DNA of 64,000 bases from Neisseriaceae bacterium (GCA_017934045.1 JAGBKK010000024.1:124001-188000); one strand, 5' to 3'; counted from the stretch's first letter, positions 15,077 to 24,815 are shown. Numbers and translations: made by a program. The notes: generated by a model not told the origin, from the letters alone.

Positions 15077-17857
15077 ATGACCGATTACAGCAAATCGTTA
15101 AATCTTCCTGATACTGAATTTCCCATGCGTGGCAATCTTTCCAAGCGTGAGCCGCAATGGGTGGAACTTTGGCACAAGCAAAAACGCTATCAAAAATTGC
15201 GTCAATTAGCCAAAGAAGAAAAGCGTCCGCAGTTTATTCTGCACGATGGCCCACCTTATGCGAATGGTGATATTCACGCAGGGCATGCGGTGAATAAGGT
15301 GTTGAAAGATATTATTATCCGCAGTAAATCGTGGGCAGGTTTTGACGCACCTTATGTGCCAGGCTGGGATTGCCACGGCTTGCCGATTGAGTTAATGGTG
15401 GAAAAACTGTATGGCAAAAATATTGAGTCGGCAAAATTCCGTCAGTTGTGTCGTGAGTATGCGGCGGAACAAGTCGCTCGCCAAAAGAAAGATTTTATGC
15501 GCTTGGGTGTCATCGGCGATTGGGATAATCCGTATTTGACGATGAATTTTAAAACCGAAGCGAATATTGTGCGTAATTTGGGCAAAATTTATGAAGCAGG
15601 CTTTTTGCAAAGGGGCGAAAAACCTGTGCATTTTTGTATTGAATGCGGTTCGGCTTTGGCAGAAGCGGAAGTGGAATATAAAGACAAACAATCGCCTGCA
15701 ATTGATGTAGCGTTCAAATGTGTGGATAACGCCCAAGTGGCAAACGCTTTCAGGGTGCCTAAAATCAATGACGATGTGTTTGCGGTGATTTGGACAACCA
15801 CGCCTTGGACGCTGCCTGCCAACCGTGCAGTGTGCGTGAATCCTGATTTGGATTATGTGTTGGTTTCCACGCTTGACGGCAGTTTTATTCTTGCCAAAGA
15901 TTTGTATGAAGACGCTTTGAAACGCTTTAATTTAATTGAAGAAACCGTTTTGGGCGAAGTTAAAGGCAAAGCGTTGGAACATATCGCCCTGCAACACCCA
16001 TTTTTAGACAGACAAGTGCCGATGATTTTGGGGCAACATGTTGCCGCAGACGCTGGCACTGGCTTGGTGCATACCGCACCTGCACACGGTATGGACGACT
16101 ATTTTGTCGGTCAAAAATATGGTTTGGAAATTGATAATCCTGTTTTATCAGACGGCACATTCCGTAAAGATGAACCGTTGGTGGCAGGTTTGTCCGTGTG
16201 GGACGCAAACAAAACGATTGTTGAACACTTAAAAAATTCAGGCAGCCTGAAAGCCTTTGCCAAATTAGACCACAGTTATCCTTGCTGTTGGCGACACAAA
16301 ACACCGATTATTTTCCGTGCCACTGCACAATGGTTTATCGCAATGGATAAAGTGGGCAAAAACGGCAAAACCTTGCGTGATATTGCGATGAGCGAAGTGG
16401 ATAAAACCGAATTTTTCCCTGCGTGGGGGCGTGCAAGGTTGGAAGCGATGATTTCTGGCAGACCTGACTGGTGCGTTTCTCGCCAAAGACAATGGGGCGT
16501 GCCGATGACGATGTTCGTTCATCGTGAAACAGGCGAATTGCACCCTGAAACTGCACAAATTTTTGAAAAAGTCGCCCAAAAAATCGAACAATCAGGCATT
16601 GAAGCGTGGTTTTCAATGGACAAAAAAGAAATTTTGGGCGATGAAGCGGATTTATATGACAAACTGCCCGACACGCTTGATGTGTGGTTCGATTCAGGCA
16701 GCACGCATTACGCCGTTTTGCGTCAGCGAGAAGAACTGTCCGCCCCTGCCGACTTATATTTAGAAGGCAGCGACCAACACCGTGGCTGGTTTCAATCGTC
16801 TCTGCTCACTTCCTGTGCCGTATCCGAAAAAGCACCGTATAAACAGTTGCTCACACACGGTTTTACGGTTGATGAACACGGTCGCAAAATGTCCAAATCC
16901 TTGGGTAATGTGATTTCGCCACAAAAAATCAACGATTCTTTGGGGGCAGATATTTTGCGTCTGTGGGTGGCTTCCACCGACTATTCAGGCGAATTAGCCT
17001 TATCGGACGAAATCTTAAAACGCGTTACCGAAAGTTACCGCCGCATTCGCAATACGCTGAAATTTTTGCTGGCAAATATTTCCGATTTCAGCCTGATAGA
17101 TAATGCTGTGCCACTCGCGGAAATGGTGGAAATCGACCGCTATGCCCTTGTTTTAGCGAAAAAATTGCAAGATAAATTAGCGAATGAATATTACCCCAAA
17201 TACGCATTTCACTTGGCAGCACAAGAGATTGTGCAGTTCTGTTCCGAAGAGTTGGGAGCGTTTTATTTGGATATTCTCAAAGACCGCCTTTACACGCTGC
17301 CTGAAAACAGCCACGCTCGCCGCAGTGCGCAAACTGCCTTGTATCACATTACGCGTGCATTGGTGTTGATGATGTCGCCGATTTTATGCTTCACGGCAGA
17401 TGAAGCGTGGGCGATTTTAACAGGCAACGAAGAAGACAGCGTTTTGTATCACACCGCTTACGACTTCCCTGAAATCACAGACGCAGAGCAACTTACGCAA
17501 CGCTGGCAAACCTTGCGAGAAGTCAGAAGTGCGGTCAATAAAGAAATCGAAACATTGCGTTCCCACAACGCCGTAGGTTCGTCCTTGCAAGCGGAAGTCG
17601 AAATCATCGCTCCCCAAGAAATTTTTGAATTATTACAAAAATTTGGCGAAGAATTGCGTTTTGCGATGATTGTCTCCAAAGTTTCCGTGAGTGTGGGCAA
17701 AGAGTTACAAATCGCCGTGCAACCGTCCCCCAACAAAAAATGCGTCCGCTGTTGGCACTACACAGACAATGTCGGCGTAGATCATAACCACAGCGAATTA
17801 TGCCTGCGTTGTGCGAATAATTTGAGTGGGAAAGATGAAAAACGGCAGTGGGTGTGA
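15077..17857 (+). CDS. ileS: Isoleucyl-tRNA synthetase
   Basis: A class I aminoacyl-tRNA synthetase, 926 residues. The HIGH-type motif is HAGH in [16 protein letters not shown]. The editing (CP1) domain lies in the middle ([26 protein letters not shown]). The KMSKS loop is in [10 protein letters not shown]. The C-terminal zinc finger is CVRCWHY...CLRCANNL. This is the bacterial short-type IleS. The ATG at 15077 is chosen over a TTG six codons earlier because it gives [19 protein letters not shown], the usual N-terminus, with an AAGG upstream. One complete DUS lies in the editing-domain region (near 16240). Confidence 0.97.
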   Translation: MTDYSKSLNLPDTEFPMRGNLSKREPQWVELWHKQKRYQKLRQLAKEEKRPQFILHDGPPYANGDIHAGHAVNKVLKDIIIRSKSWAGFDAPYVPGWDCHGLPIELMVEKLYGKNIESAKFRQLCREYAAEQVARQKKDFMRLGVIGDWDNPYLTMNFKTEANIVRNLGKIYEAGFLQRGEKPVHFCIECGSALAEAEVEYKDKQSPAIDVAFKCVDNAQVANAFRVPKINDDVFAVIWTTTPWTLPANRAVCVNPDLDYVLVSTLDGSFILAKDLYEDALKRFNLIEETVLGEVKGKALEHIALQHPFLDRQVPMILGQHVAADAGTGLVHTAPAHGMDDYFVGQKYGLEIDNPVLSDGTFRKDEPLVAGLSVWDANKTIVEHLKNSGSLKAFAKLDHSYPCCWRHKTPIIFRATAQWFIAMDKVGKNGKTLRDIAMSEVDKTEFFPAWGRARLEAMISGRPDWCVSRQRQWGVPMTMFVHRETGELHPETAQIFEKVAQKIEQSGIEAWFSMDKKEILGDEADLYDKLPDTLDVWFDSGSTHYAVLRQREELSAPADLYLEGSDQHRGWFQSSLLTSCAVSEKAPYKQLLTHGFTVDEHGRKMSKSLGNVISPQKINDSLGADILRLWVASTDYSGELALSDEILKRVTESYRRIRNTLKFLLANISDFSLIDNAVPLAEMVEIDRYALVLAKKLQDKLANEYYPKYAFHLAAQEIVQFCSEELGAFYLDILKDRLYTLPENSHARRSAQTALYHITRALVLMMSPILCFTADEAWAILTGNEEDSVLYHTAYDFPEITDAEQLTQRWQTLREVRSAVNKEIETLRSHNAVGSSLQAEVEIIAPQEIFELLQKFGEELRFAMIVSKVSVSVGKELQIAVQPSPNKKCVRCWHYTDNVGVDHNHSELCLRCANNLSGKDEKRQWV

Positions 17858-17870
17858 TTGATCAAAATAA

Positions 17871-17896
17871 GGTGGGTCGCAAGACCCACCATTTTT
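17871..17896 (+). terminator. Terminator of ileS
   Basis: GGTGGGTC-GCAA-GACCCACC hairpin followed by ATTTTTAT, 13 bp behind the stop. Confidence 0.75.
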
Positions 17897-17933
17897 ATCG
17901 TTGTTAAACGGTGCGTTTCAGGCTGCCTGAAAC

Positions 17934-18695
17934 TTATTCTTCGCGTGGCACATCTGCATGGCTGTTGCTGCCTGCAATCAATTTATTTAATTCCAAAGGA
18001 TTGGTTAAGCGAACATGTTTGTGATTGACATCAATCCAGCCTGATTGTTGAAATTTAGAGAATGTGCGGCTGACAGTTTCTAATTTTAAGCCCAAATAAC
18101 TGCCAATTTCTTCACGCGACATTCTTAAAATAAATTCATTAGACGCAAAACCCCTTGCTCGTAAGCGTTGCGATAAGTTCATTAAAAAAGCAGCTAATCG
18201 TTCTTCGGATTTCATATTGCCTAACAGCAACATTACATTTTGGTCTCTCACGATTTCGCTACTCATCAAGCGGATAAAATGGCGTTGGAGTGATGGAATT
18301 TCGCCATACAATTCTTCCAAACGGTCAAAAGGCAGTTCGCATACTTCGCTGTCTTCCAAAGCGACTGCGTTGCACGAATGCACATTGCTACACAAGCCGT
18401 CCATACCGATGAGTTCGCCTGACATAAAAAAGCCAGTAACCTGGTCTCGACCGTCAAAACTGGCAATATTGGTTTTGAAAAAACCTGTGCGTACGGCAAA
18501 CAAAGAAGTAAATTCTTCGCCCACACGGAACAAATATTCGCCCTTTTTAATGTGGCGACTTTGACGAATCACCGTGTTCAGTTGGTCAAACTCGTCTGGG
18601 TTTAAGCCCACAGGCAAACACAGTTCTCGCAAAGAACAGTTGGAACACAGGATTTTTAATACTTGTGGTTTATCGCAATGATGACAATCTAACAT
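17934..18695 (-). CDS. fnr: FNR-type oxygen-responsive transcription regulator
   Basis: A 253-residue CRP/FNR-family regulator. The four cluster cysteines are present: three in ILCSNCSLRELC near the N-terminus and one in SCNAVAL. A cyclic-nucleotide-binding-like beta roll, a long dimer helix and a C-terminal helix-turn-helix follow (SREEIGSYLGLKLETVSRTFSKFQ). The E..S R pattern (LETVSR) is that of FNR, which reads TTGAT/ATCAA-like half sites. In its apo form the [4Fe-4S] cluster is lost and the protein is inactive in oxygen. It is divergent from hemN, whose promoter carries a matching palindrome. Confidence 0.93.
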   Translation of the reverse strand: MLDCHHCDKPQVLKILCSNCSLRELCLPVGLNPDEFDQLNTVIRQSRHIKKGEYLFRVGEEFTSLFAVRTGFFKTNIASFDGRDQVTGFFMSGELIGMDGLCSNVHSCNAVALEDSEVCELPFDRLEELYGEIPSLQRHFIRLMSSEIVRDQNVMLLLGNMKSEERLAAFLMNLSQRLRARGFASNEFILRMSREEIGSYLGLKLETVSRTFSKFQQSGWIDVNHKHVRLTNPLELNKLIAGSNSHADVPREE

Positions 18696-18852
18696 TTCTA
18701 TAACTTCTGTAAAATAAGTGTTTTTTGTGCGTTCAGGCAGCCTGAAAATGCCAAAAAAATTGTGTTAAGCAAACAAATGAAAATCGGATATTGAAAACTT
18801 GTTTGGCTATCATCAAATTTGTTGTAACAAAGCGTGCATTTTCGTATATTAT

Positions 18853-18866
18853 TTGACAACTGTCAA
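18853..18866 (+). promoter_or_regulatory. FNR box upstream of hemN
   Basis: TTGACAACTGTCAA is a perfect palindrome fitting the FNR/ANR pattern TTGAY-N4-RTCAA. It is centred about 61 bp before the hemN ATG, which fits class II activation (centre near -41.5) with a leader of about 20 nt. HemN is a known FNR-regulated gene in other bacteria. Confidence 0.7.
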
Positions 18867-18920
18867 AACACTTTTTGCCAAACAGTGCGATTTTACCAAA
18901 CTTAAACACCAAACCACAAA

Positions 18921-20321
18921 ATGAATATGCAGAATTTTCAAACCATTGACTTCGACCGTGCGTTAATAGAACGACTACCGTCCAACGGTCCGCGATACAC
19001 TTCGTATCCGACCGCCGACCGCTTCACCACTGATTTTGGCGAGCAGAATTACACACACGCCTTGCAACAACGCGTGTCAGGGGCGTTGAATCGTCCGCTG
19101 TCCTTGTATGTGCATATTCCCTTTTGCAATGTGATTTGCTTTTACTGCGGTTGCAATAAAATTGCCACCAAAGACAAATCGCAAGCCGATATTTATATCA
19201 ATTACCTTGATAAAGAAACGCAATTACTCAAACCGCATTTACAAGGCATTCATCGTTTGGAACAACTGCATTTTGGCGGTGGCACGCCCACTTTTTTGTC
19301 GGACGAACAATTAGCACGCGTGTTTGACATTATCGGCAACACTTTTGAATTGGTGGATAACGGCGAATATTCGATTGAAATCGACCCACGCAAAGTGTCC
19401 GCTGACAATGTGCGTCATTTGGCGAAATTAGGTTTTAACCGTATGAGCGTGGGCGTGCAAGACTTTGACCACAAAGTTCAGGTTGCCGTTAATCGTGTGC
19501 AGAGCGAAGAAGAAACCGCATTAGTCGTCAATACCGCACGCGAAGCAGGGTTTAAATCGATTAGCATTGATTTAATCTACGGTTTGCCACACCAAAGTGT
19601 TGAAACAATGAAAACCACCATCGACAAAGTTTTAACACAATTAGACCCTGATCGCATATCGCTGTATCACTATGCCCACTTGCCGCATTTATTCAAACCG
19701 CAACGCCGCATTGACACCAACGCCGTGCCCAGTTCGCAAGAAAAATTAGACATACTGCAATACGCCGTGCAACGCCTAACGGACGCAGGTTATATCTTTA
19801 TTGGTATGGATCACTTTGCCAAACCGCAGGACGAACTCTCCATTGCCCTGCGACAAGGGCGTTTGCAACGCAATTTTCAAGGCTATTCCACGCATGCCGA
19901 TTGCGACTTAATCGGCTTGGGCATTTCCAGCATAGGCAAAGTCGGCAATATTTACAGCCAAAACGCCAAAACCACCGAAGAATATTACGCCGCTTTGGAC
20001 AACGGACATTTGCCCGTTATTCGTGGTTATACACTCAATAAAGACGACCTACTTCGCCGCAATATTATTCAAGATTTAATGTGCCGCTTTGCCCTATCGT
20101 TCTTGCCCTACGAGCAACAATATGGCTTAAAATTTGAACAATACTTCGCCACTGAATTAGCCGAAATGCAACAACTGCAACAAGACGGCTTGGTCGAAAT
20201 CGAACCCAAATTCATCTGGGTAACCGACAAAGGGCGTTTTTTAATCCGCAACATTGCGATGGTGTTCGATTACCATTTACGCCACAAAAAAACCACCGCG
20301 GTTTATTCAAAAACGGTGTAA
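18921..20321 (+). CDS. hemN: Oxygen-independent coproporphyrinogen III oxidase
   Basis: A radical-SAM enzyme that decarboxylates coproporphyrinogen III to protoporphyrinogen IX without oxygen. It has 466 residues, as usual for true HemN. The [4Fe-4S] motif is CNVICFYCGC (CxxxCxxCxC), with the HemN N-terminus GPRYTSYPTADRF, the SAM-region HFGGGTPTFL and the later IGLGISSIG. MNMQ offers two starts two codons apart; the first ATG is used and neither has a clear ribosome site. The FNR box upstream, with the fnr gene divergent, indicates anaerobic induction. A DUS pair follows the stop. Confidence 0.95.
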   Translation: MNMQNFQTIDFDRALIERLPSNGPRYTSYPTADRFTTDFGEQNYTHALQQRVSGALNRPLSLYVHIPFCNVICFYCGCNKIATKDKSQADIYINYLDKETQLLKPHLQGIHRLEQLHFGGGTPTFLSDEQLARVFDIIGNTFELVDNGEYSIEIDPRKVSADNVRHLAKLGFNRMSVGVQDFDHKVQVAVNRVQSEEETALVVNTAREAGFKSISIDLIYGLPHQSVETMKTTIDKVLTQLDPDRISLYHYAHLPHLFKPQRRIDTNAVPSSQEKLDILQYAVQRLTDAGYIFIGMDHFAKPQDELSIALRQGRLQRNFQGYSTHADCDLIGLGISSIGKVGNIYSQNAKTTEEYYAALDNGHLPVIRGYTLNKDDLLRRNIIQDLMCRFALSFLPYEQQYGLKFEQYFATELAEMQQLQQDGLVEIEPKFIWVTDKGRFLIRNIAMVFDYHLRHKKTTAVYSKTV

Positions 20322-20327
20322 TAGATA

Positions 20328-20369
20328 TTTTCAGGCAGCCTGAAAAATCAATTTTAGGCTGCCTGAAAC
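20328..20369 (+). terminator. Inverted DUS pair after hemN
   Basis: A DUS in one orientation (about 20329-20345) and AGGCTGCCTGAAA (about 20357-20369) can form a 13-14 bp stem. Paired DUS behind genes often act as terminators in Neisseriaceae. Confidence 0.5.
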
Positions 20370-20386
20370 TTGAAAAAATAATGACG

Positions 20387-20405
20387 AAACGCAAATTTTG
20401 CGTTT
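20387..20405. promoter_or_regulatory. Palindrome upstream of DUF937 gene
   Basis: AAACGCAAA-T-TTTGCGTTT, nine base pairs on each side of one base, 52 bp before the next start. It is a possible operator. No regulator is assigned. Confidence 0.3.
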
Positions 20406-20457
20406 GCAAAATAGTGTATTATCGCCACTTTTAACAAGCAATGATAAGGATTAAACA

Positions 20458-20886
20458 ATGGGTATGTTAGACAGTGTCTTGGGACAAGTTGCAGGGCAAA
20501 TTTTAGGCGGCGGTAAAGACAACGCCTTGACGATGAAATTATTGCAAGGTTTGATGGCTCAATCAGGTGGTATGTCGGGCTTATTCAAACAACTGCAAGC
20601 AGGCGGATTAGCTCCTGCATTAGCGTCTTGGGTGGGCAATGGCGATAATCAACCCGTTACCGCAGACGCTATGGCAAACGCTTTGGGTGCGGATTTGTTA
20701 GGCAGTGCTGCACACCACGCAGGCGTGAATAATACCGAAGCATCAAGCTTGTTGGCACAATATTTACCCAATATTATCAATGGCTTAACGCCAAGTGGTA
20801 ATGCTGATGAAGCCGCAGGTTTCGATTTATCGGACGGTTTGGATATGAAAGATTTAGCCGCTTTGGCAGGTAAATTTTTGAAATAA
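20458..20886 (+). CDS. YidB-like DUF937 protein
   Basis: 142 residues, cytoplasmic and Ala/Gly/Leu-rich. The pattern LLQGLMAQSGGMSGLFKQLQAGGLAPALASWVGNG...ANALG matches the YidB/DUF937 family, including the VGNGDNQPVT motif. Function is unknown in the family. A good AAGGATT ribosome site precedes the ATG. The C-terminal part (DLSDGLDMKDLAALAGKFLK) is amphipathic. It stands alone between hemN and the 6S RNA gene. Confidence 0.8.
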   Translation: MGMLDSVLGQVAGQILGGGKDNALTMKLLQGLMAQSGGMSGLFKQLQAGGLAPALASWVGNGDNQPVTADAMANALGADLLGSAAHHAGVNNTEASSLLAQYLPNIINGLTPSGNADEAAGFDLSDGLDMKDLAALAGKFLK

Positions 20887-20912
20887 ATTTGTGCTTTGCA
20901 TAACGGCAATAT

Positions 20913-20940
20913 TTGACTTTATCGTCAAAAAGCGTACAAT
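20913..20940 (+). promoter_or_regulatory. Sigma-70 promoter of 6S RNA
   Basis: TTGACT (20913-20918), 16-bp spacer, TACAAT (20935-20940). Transcription would begin near 20947, right at the base of the 6S closing stem. Confidence 0.7.
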
Positions 20941-20946
20941 AAAGTC

Positions 20947-21122
20947 ATTCCCTGCGGTGTTCGATTTCAGCATACATTCCTTTGAACCAATACATTCGCT
21001 TTTGGGGGTGAAAGTTTGATGGGCGTGCGCGTTCTTTACGAATGTACCCAAAATCAAGCGGCACTTACCAACCTTACCACAAGGTTCAAGCGATTCTCGC
21101 TGTAACGGCACTCGCGGGGGGT
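20947..21122 (+). ncRNA. ssrS: 6S RNA
   Basis: About 175 nt. Ends TTCCCTGCGG (20948-20957) and TCGCGGGGGG (21112-21121) form a 10-bp closing stem with G-U pairs. CCTTTGAACC (from about 20979) and CCACAAGGTTCAAGCGATT...CTGTAACGGCACTCGCGG follow the conserved 6S pattern, with the GGTTCAAG and TGTAACGGCA blocks like those of other proteobacterial 6S RNAs. A strong promoter and a terminator frame it exactly. 6S RNA mimics an open promoter and sequesters sigma-70 RNA polymerase in stationary phase. The gene downstream is a small membrane protein and not the 5-formyl-THF cyclo-ligase found next to ssrS in E. coli. Confidence 0.85.
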
Positions 21123-21129
21123 TTCAAAA

Positions 21130-21152
21130 CAAAACGGCATTGCCGTTTTTTC
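21130..21152 (+). terminator. Terminator of 6S RNA
   Basis: AAAACGG-CATTG-CCGTTTT stem followed by a T run ending in TCT. It is only 17 bp before the next ATG, so the downstream gene probably depends on read-through or on an own promoter I could not see. Confidence 0.7.
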
Positions 21153-21168
21153 TATTTTAAGGGTTTCT

Positions 21169-21540
21169 ATGAAAAATATATTCACTGCATTGTTACTGTG
21201 TTTCGCCCTTTTATTTTTGGCAGAGAACACGCCAGCCCAACCTTTATCTTGGCGATTGGATAATACCGTTTTGAATGACGCTTTTTCCGTTCGCCGTGGC
21301 GGTTTCCGTATGCCCAAAACGCCTGCACGCAAAGCAATACCTGCCCAACAAAGCCAAAAACAAAACGCACAAAAATCACAAGCAACCAACAAGCGTGGTG
21401 GCTTTTTAAGCGGTTTGGTCATTGGTTCCTTGTTAGCTTCGTTTTTTGGTTTTGGTGGCGGTTTTGGCTGGATTTTTGTATTATTAGCACTTGTTGGTGT
21501 CTGGTTGTTTTTCAAAAATAAAGCCAATACGCAAAAATAA
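21169..21540 (+). CDS. Small glycine-rich membrane protein (Tim44-like N-terminal part)
   Basis: 123 residues: a signal peptide (MKNIFTALLLCFALLFLAENTPAQ), a basic linker, then two membrane segments, GGFLSGLVIGSLLASFFGFGGGFGW and IFVLLALVGVWLFF. The RGGFLSGLVIGSLLASFFGFGGG block resembles the membrane part of bacterial Tim44-domain proteins, but the Tim44 domain that should follow is missing and the protein ends soon after the last helix. It could be a truncated relative or a distinct short protein. It starts just behind the 6S terminator with AAGGGTTTCT as ribosome site. A DUS follows the stop. Confidence 0.65.
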   Translation: MKNIFTALLLCFALLFLAENTPAQPLSWRLDNTVLNDAFSVRRGGFRMPKTPARKAIPAQQSQKQNAQKSQATNKRGGFLSGLVIGSLLASFFGFGGGFGWIFVLLALVGVWLFFKNKANTQK

Positions 21541-21576
21541 CTTTTCAGGCAGCCTGAAACTTTTGGAGAATAAAAA

Positions 21577-22329
21577 ATGACCATTTTAATTACAGGAGCG
21601 TCCGCAGGTTTTGGTAAAGCGGCGTGCAAATTATTTGTTGAAAACGGTTATAAAGTCATCGGTTCAGCAAGACGCATTGAAAAACTTAACGCCTTAAAAA
21701 ATGAATTAGGCGAAAATTTTTTGCCATTGCCAATGGATATGACTGATAAAAACAGCATAAACAATGCCTTATCACAAATACCACCAGAATGGCAAGACAT
21801 TGAATTATTGGTGAATAATGCAGGTTTGGCATTAGGGTTAGAACCTGCTTACAAGTGCGATTTTGCTGACTGGGAGCAAATGATTGCTACTAATGTTTTG
21901 GGTTTAACCTATTTAACACGGCAAATACTGCCGAAAATGGTTGCCAACAAACGGGGGCATATTATCAATATCGGCTCGGTGGCTGGTACTTATCCCTATC
22001 CTGGCGGCAATGTGTATGGGGCAACCAAAGCGTTTGTTAAACAATTCAGCCGCAATTTGCGTGCGGATTTGGCAGGCACAAAAGTGCGTGTTTCCAACAT
22101 TGAACCTGGTTTGTGTGGCGATACCGAATTTTCCAATGTACGATTCAAATGGGATAACGACAAAGCCGCCCAAGTATATGAAAATGTTGAATTTGTTAAA
22201 CCAGAAGATATTGCCGAAATAATCTTGTGGATTTTCAGGCAGCCTGAATATGTGAATATCAATTCTATTGAAGTAATGCCTGTGGCACAAAGTTATTCGG
22301 CTTTATCGGTTTATCGAGAACAGGATTAA
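21577..22329 (+). CDS. YdfG-type short-chain dehydrogenase
   Basis: A 250-residue classical SDR. The NADP site is TGASAGFG, then NNAGLALG, the catalytic Ser in NIGSVAG, and YGATK with Tyr and Lys. Alignment from memory with E. coli YdfG is close over the whole length ([16 protein letters not shown], MPVxQSY). YdfG oxidises 3-hydroxy acids such as L-allo-threonine and reduces malonic semialdehyde. It lies 2 bp before queF, so the two are probably co-transcribed, although no functional link is known. A DUS near the 3' end encodes FRQPEY. Confidence 0.88.
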   Translation: MTILITGASAGFGKAACKLFVENGYKVIGSARRIEKLNALKNELGENFLPLPMDMTDKNSINNALSQIPPEWQDIELLVNNAGLALGLEPAYKCDFADWEQMIATNVLGLTYLTRQILPKMVANKRGHIINIGSVAGTYPYPGGNVYGATKAFVKQFSRNLRADLAGTKVRVSNIEPGLCGDTEFSNVRFKWDNDKAAQVYENVEFVKPEDIAEIILWIFRQPEYVNINSIEVMPVAQSYSALSVYREQD

Positions 22330-22331
22330 CA

Positions 22332-22802
22332 ATGGCTCGCAATAAAGATGAATTAAAAGGCGTTAATTTATTAGGAAAAAACAAAACGGATTATGTTTAT
22401 GATTATAATCCGTCTATTTTGGAAAAATTTGCCAATAAGCACATAGACAATGATTATATGGTAACGCTTAATTGCCCTGAATTTACTTCACTCTGCCCCA
22501 AAACAGGACAGCCTGATTTTGCTACCATTTCAATTCGTTATATTCCTGATGAATATTTGGTGGAATCCAAATCGTTAAAATTATATTTATTCAGTTTCAG
22601 AAATCACGGCGATTTTCACGAAGACTGTATCAATATTATTATGAAAGATTTGGTGCAATTATTAAACCCCAAATATTTAGAAGTGGAAGGCATTTTTACA
22701 CCGCGTGGCGGTATTGCGATTTATCCGTTTGCCAATTATGCCAAACCTAATTCAGATTATAAAAAAATGGCACAAAAAAGATTATTTAAAACAATAAAAT
22801 AA
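22332..22802 (+). CDS. queF: NADPH-dependent preQ0 reductase QueF
   Basis: The 156-residue short (unimodular) QueF reduces 7-cyano-7-deazaguanine to preQ1 for queuosine in tRNA. It shows the catalytic Cys in [11 protein letters not shown], the substrate-binding [22 protein letters not shown] with the QueF motif E(S/L)KS, and the GIFTPRGGI block near the C-terminus. It lies immediately behind the SDR gene. No other queuosine genes are in the window. Confidence 0.94.
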   Translation: MARNKDELKGVNLLGKNKTDYVYDYNPSILEKFANKHIDNDYMVTLNCPEFTSLCPKTGQPDFATISIRYIPDEYLVESKSLKLYLFSFRNHGDFHEDCINIIMKDLVQLLNPKYLEVEGIFTPRGGIAIYPFANYAKPNSDYKKMAQKRLFKTIK

Positions 22803-22846
22803 TATTCAGGCAGCCTGAAAATCGTTGAATCATCTAAAAAGACAAA

Positions 22847-23797
22847 ATGAAATCAAACACCAAAACCATAACCCTTGCCAACCCACGCGGATTTTGTGCA
22901 GGCGTGGATCGTGCGATTAACATTGTGGAAAAAGCATTAGCCAAACACGGTGCGCCCATTTTTGTGCGGCATGAAGTGGTGCATAATCGCTTTGTGGTGG
23001 ATAATCTAAAAGCAAAAGGTGTTGTTTTTATTGAAGATTTAGATGAAGTGCCACAGGGGGCGGTGTTGATTTATTCTGCTCATGGTGTGTCGTTAAAGGT
23101 ACAAAAAGAAGCCGAACAACGCGGATTTCAAATTTATGATGCCACTTGCCCTTTGGTAACCAAAGTGCATAAAGAAGTGCAACGCTTATCGCAAGACGGC
23201 GTGCAAATTGTGATGATTGGACACAAAGGACACCCAGAAGTGGAAGGCACCATGGGACAAGTGGCAAATAATATGTTGTTGGTGGAAACGGTGGCTGATG
23301 TGGCATTATTGCAGGTGAAAAATCCTGAAAAATTGGCATTTGTCAGCCAAACCACGCTGTCGGTTGATGAAACGGCAGATATTGTCGCCGCCTTGCGAGA
23401 CAAATTTCCACACATTATTAGCCCTAAAAAAAATGATATTTGTTATGCTACGCAAAATCGGCAGGACGCAGTGAAACACTTGGCTGATGATTGTGATTTG
23501 CTGATTGTGGTGGGTTCGCCGAATAGTTCCAACAGCAATCGCTTGCGAGAAACCGCTGCCAAACGCGGCGTGTGTGCGGTGATGATTGACCATATTGGCG
23601 AATTAGATACTGCGTTATTATCCGATAAACATCATATCGGCATTACCGCAGGTGCTTCTGCACCTGAAATATTGGTGCAAGAATTGGTGAAACTGCTCAT
23701 CTCTTTGGGCTATGTTTTGAACAATCAGAACGAACAACCGCAAGAAACCATTTCTTTTGTTTTACCCAAAGCATTAAGAGACAGCGGAAAGGAATAA
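22847..23797 (+). CDS. ispH: 4-hydroxy-3-methylbut-2-enyl diphosphate reductase
   Basis: The last enzyme of the MEP isoprenoid pathway, giving IPP and DMAPP. 316 residues. Cluster cysteines occur in [20 protein letters not shown] and DICYATQ. Other conserved parts are [23 protein letters not shown] and [12 protein letters not shown]. An iron-sulfur enzyme, it accepts electrons from ferredoxin or flavodoxin. It is 2 bp from nnrD and probably in one transcript with it. A DUS precedes it. Confidence 0.96.
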   Translation: MKSNTKTITLANPRGFCAGVDRAINIVEKALAKHGAPIFVRHEVVHNRFVVDNLKAKGVVFIEDLDEVPQGAVLIYSAHGVSLKVQKEAEQRGFQIYDATCPLVTKVHKEVQRLSQDGVQIVMIGHKGHPEVEGTMGQVANNMLLVETVADVALLQVKNPEKLAFVSQTTLSVDETADIVAALRDKFPHIISPKKNDICYATQNRQDAVKHLADDCDLLIVVGSPNSSNSNRLRETAAKRGVCAVMIDHIGELDTALLSDKHHIGITAGASAPEILVQELVKLLISLGYVLNNQNEQPQETISFVLPKALRDSGKE

Positions 23798-23799
23798 TA

Positions 23800-24657
23800 A
23801 TGAAAATAAACAATATTTTTCAACAATTTCCCACATTATGCCAACCGCGTCCGAGCAACACGCATAAAGGCACATTAGGTACGGTTGCCATTATTGGCGG
23901 TTGCCAAGGTATGACAGGTGCCGTGGTTTTGGCAAGTATTGCCGCATTGAAAACAGGCTGTGGTAAAGTGTTTGCAGGTTTTTTACAAAACACCCTGCCC
24001 TTACCCTACTTTCCTGAACAGCCTGAAATTATGTTACAAACCGCTCATCATTTAATCGAACGAAAAGATATTTCCGCTTGGATAGTCGGTTGCGGTTTAG
24101 GACAAAATATTGAAGCACACAAAATATTAGATAACTTATTGTTATCCAAGAAATTTTCCCCCATATTATTAGATGCAGATGCTTTGAATGTATTGGCAAC
24201 ATGGCATGATGAAGATCTTTTCAGGCTGCCTGAAAATACCATTCGCGTACTCACGCCACACCCATTGGAAGCCGCACGCTTATTACATACTACGGTGGCA
24301 GAAATACAAGCCAATCGCACACAAGCGGCGTTATTGATTGCTCAACGCTATCGTTCGTGGGTGGTTTTAAAGGGAGAAAACAGTGTGATTGCCAACCAAG
24401 ATGGCACGGTGATTATCAATGATACAGGCTCACCCACGCTTTCAACCGCAGGCAGTGGCGATGTTTTATCGGGCATCATCGGCAGTTTATTGGCTCAAAA
24501 AGTACCTGTGCAAGAAGCAGTTCATAGTGGCGTTTGGTTACACGGCAAAGCAGGTGAAATGTTGTCTGAACAGGGGATAAGCATTGGGGCTACGGCAAGC
24601 GAAATCATCAATCAGGTGCGTATGTTGCGTCATCATTTAAGTACTTATTTGAAATAA
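23800..24657 (+). CDS. nnrD: ADP/ATP-dependent NAD(P)H-hydrate dehydratase
   Basis: A 285-residue ribokinase-like enzyme that repairs damaged NAD(P)H hydrates. Motifs: HKGTLGTVAIIGG at the N-terminus, GCGLGQN, DADALN, LTPHPLEAARL, VVLKGENS, and the phosphate loop TAGSGDVLSGIIG. Only the dehydratase (CARKD) half is present; the epimerase NnrE is not fused, unlike E. coli YjeF. A DUS in the middle encodes FRLPEN. It lies directly downstream of ispH and ends at a strong terminator. Confidence 0.92.
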   Translation: MKINNIFQQFPTLCQPRPSNTHKGTLGTVAIIGGCQGMTGAVVLASIAALKTGCGKVFAGFLQNTLPLPYFPEQPEIMLQTAHHLIERKDISAWIVGCGLGQNIEAHKILDNLLLSKKFSPILLDADALNVLATWHDEDLFRLPENTIRVLTPHPLEAARLLHTTVAEIQANRTQAALLIAQRYRSWVVLKGENSVIANQDGTVIINDTGSPTLSTAGSGDVLSGIIGSLLAQKVPVQEAVHSGVWLHGKAGEMLSEQGISIGATASEIINQVRMLRHHLSTYLK

Positions 24658-24690
24658 AAACAGCGTCATATTCAATATGACGCTGTTTTT
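24656..24690. terminator. Bidirectional terminator between nnrD and tRNA-Met
   Basis: AACAGCGTCATA-TTCAA-TATGACGCTGTT stem, with A residues on the left and T residues on the right, serving nnrD and probably also the tRNA on the opposite strand. Confidence 0.85.
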
Positions 24691-24695
24691 GAAAC

Positions 24696-24772
24696 TGGTG
24701 GCGAATCAGGGACTCGAACCCCGGACACAAGGATTATGATTCCTCTGCTCTAACCGACTGAGCTAATTCGCC
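24696..24772 (-). tRNA. tRNA-Met (CAU)
   Basis: The cloverleaf is complete on the minus strand: acceptor GGCGAAT pairs with ATTCGCC, then discriminator A and an encoded CCA (24696-24698). The anticodon loop ATCATAA gives CAU. The T arm is GGGGTTCGAGTCCC. It has no initiator features, so it is an elongator Met. A lysidine-modified tRNA-Ile(CAU) cannot be fully excluded by eye. Confidence 0.88.
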
Positions 24773-24787
24773 GTAAAAGAGATAGCG

Positions 24788-24815
24788 ATTATAAAGCGTT
24801 TTTAGTTTTTGTCAA
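24788..24815 (-). promoter_or_regulatory. Consensus sigma-70 promoter of tRNA-Met
   Basis: On the minus strand: TTGACA (24815-24810), 16-bp spacer, TATAAT (24793-24788). Both hexamers match the consensus perfectly. Confidence 0.85.

Noticed and set aside
21054-21629. Long minus-strand open frame of 191 codons opposite the 6S region and small membrane protein
   Set aside because: It lies antisense to a signal-peptide gene and across the 6S RNA, has biased composition from the Gly/Lys-rich sense gene and translates a DUS; it is a shadow frame.
24696-24772. tRNA-Ile2 (CAU, lysidine type) instead of tRNA-Met
   Set aside because: The overall sequence looks more like elongator tRNA-Met of beta-proteobacteria; a covariance model with TilS determinants would settle it.
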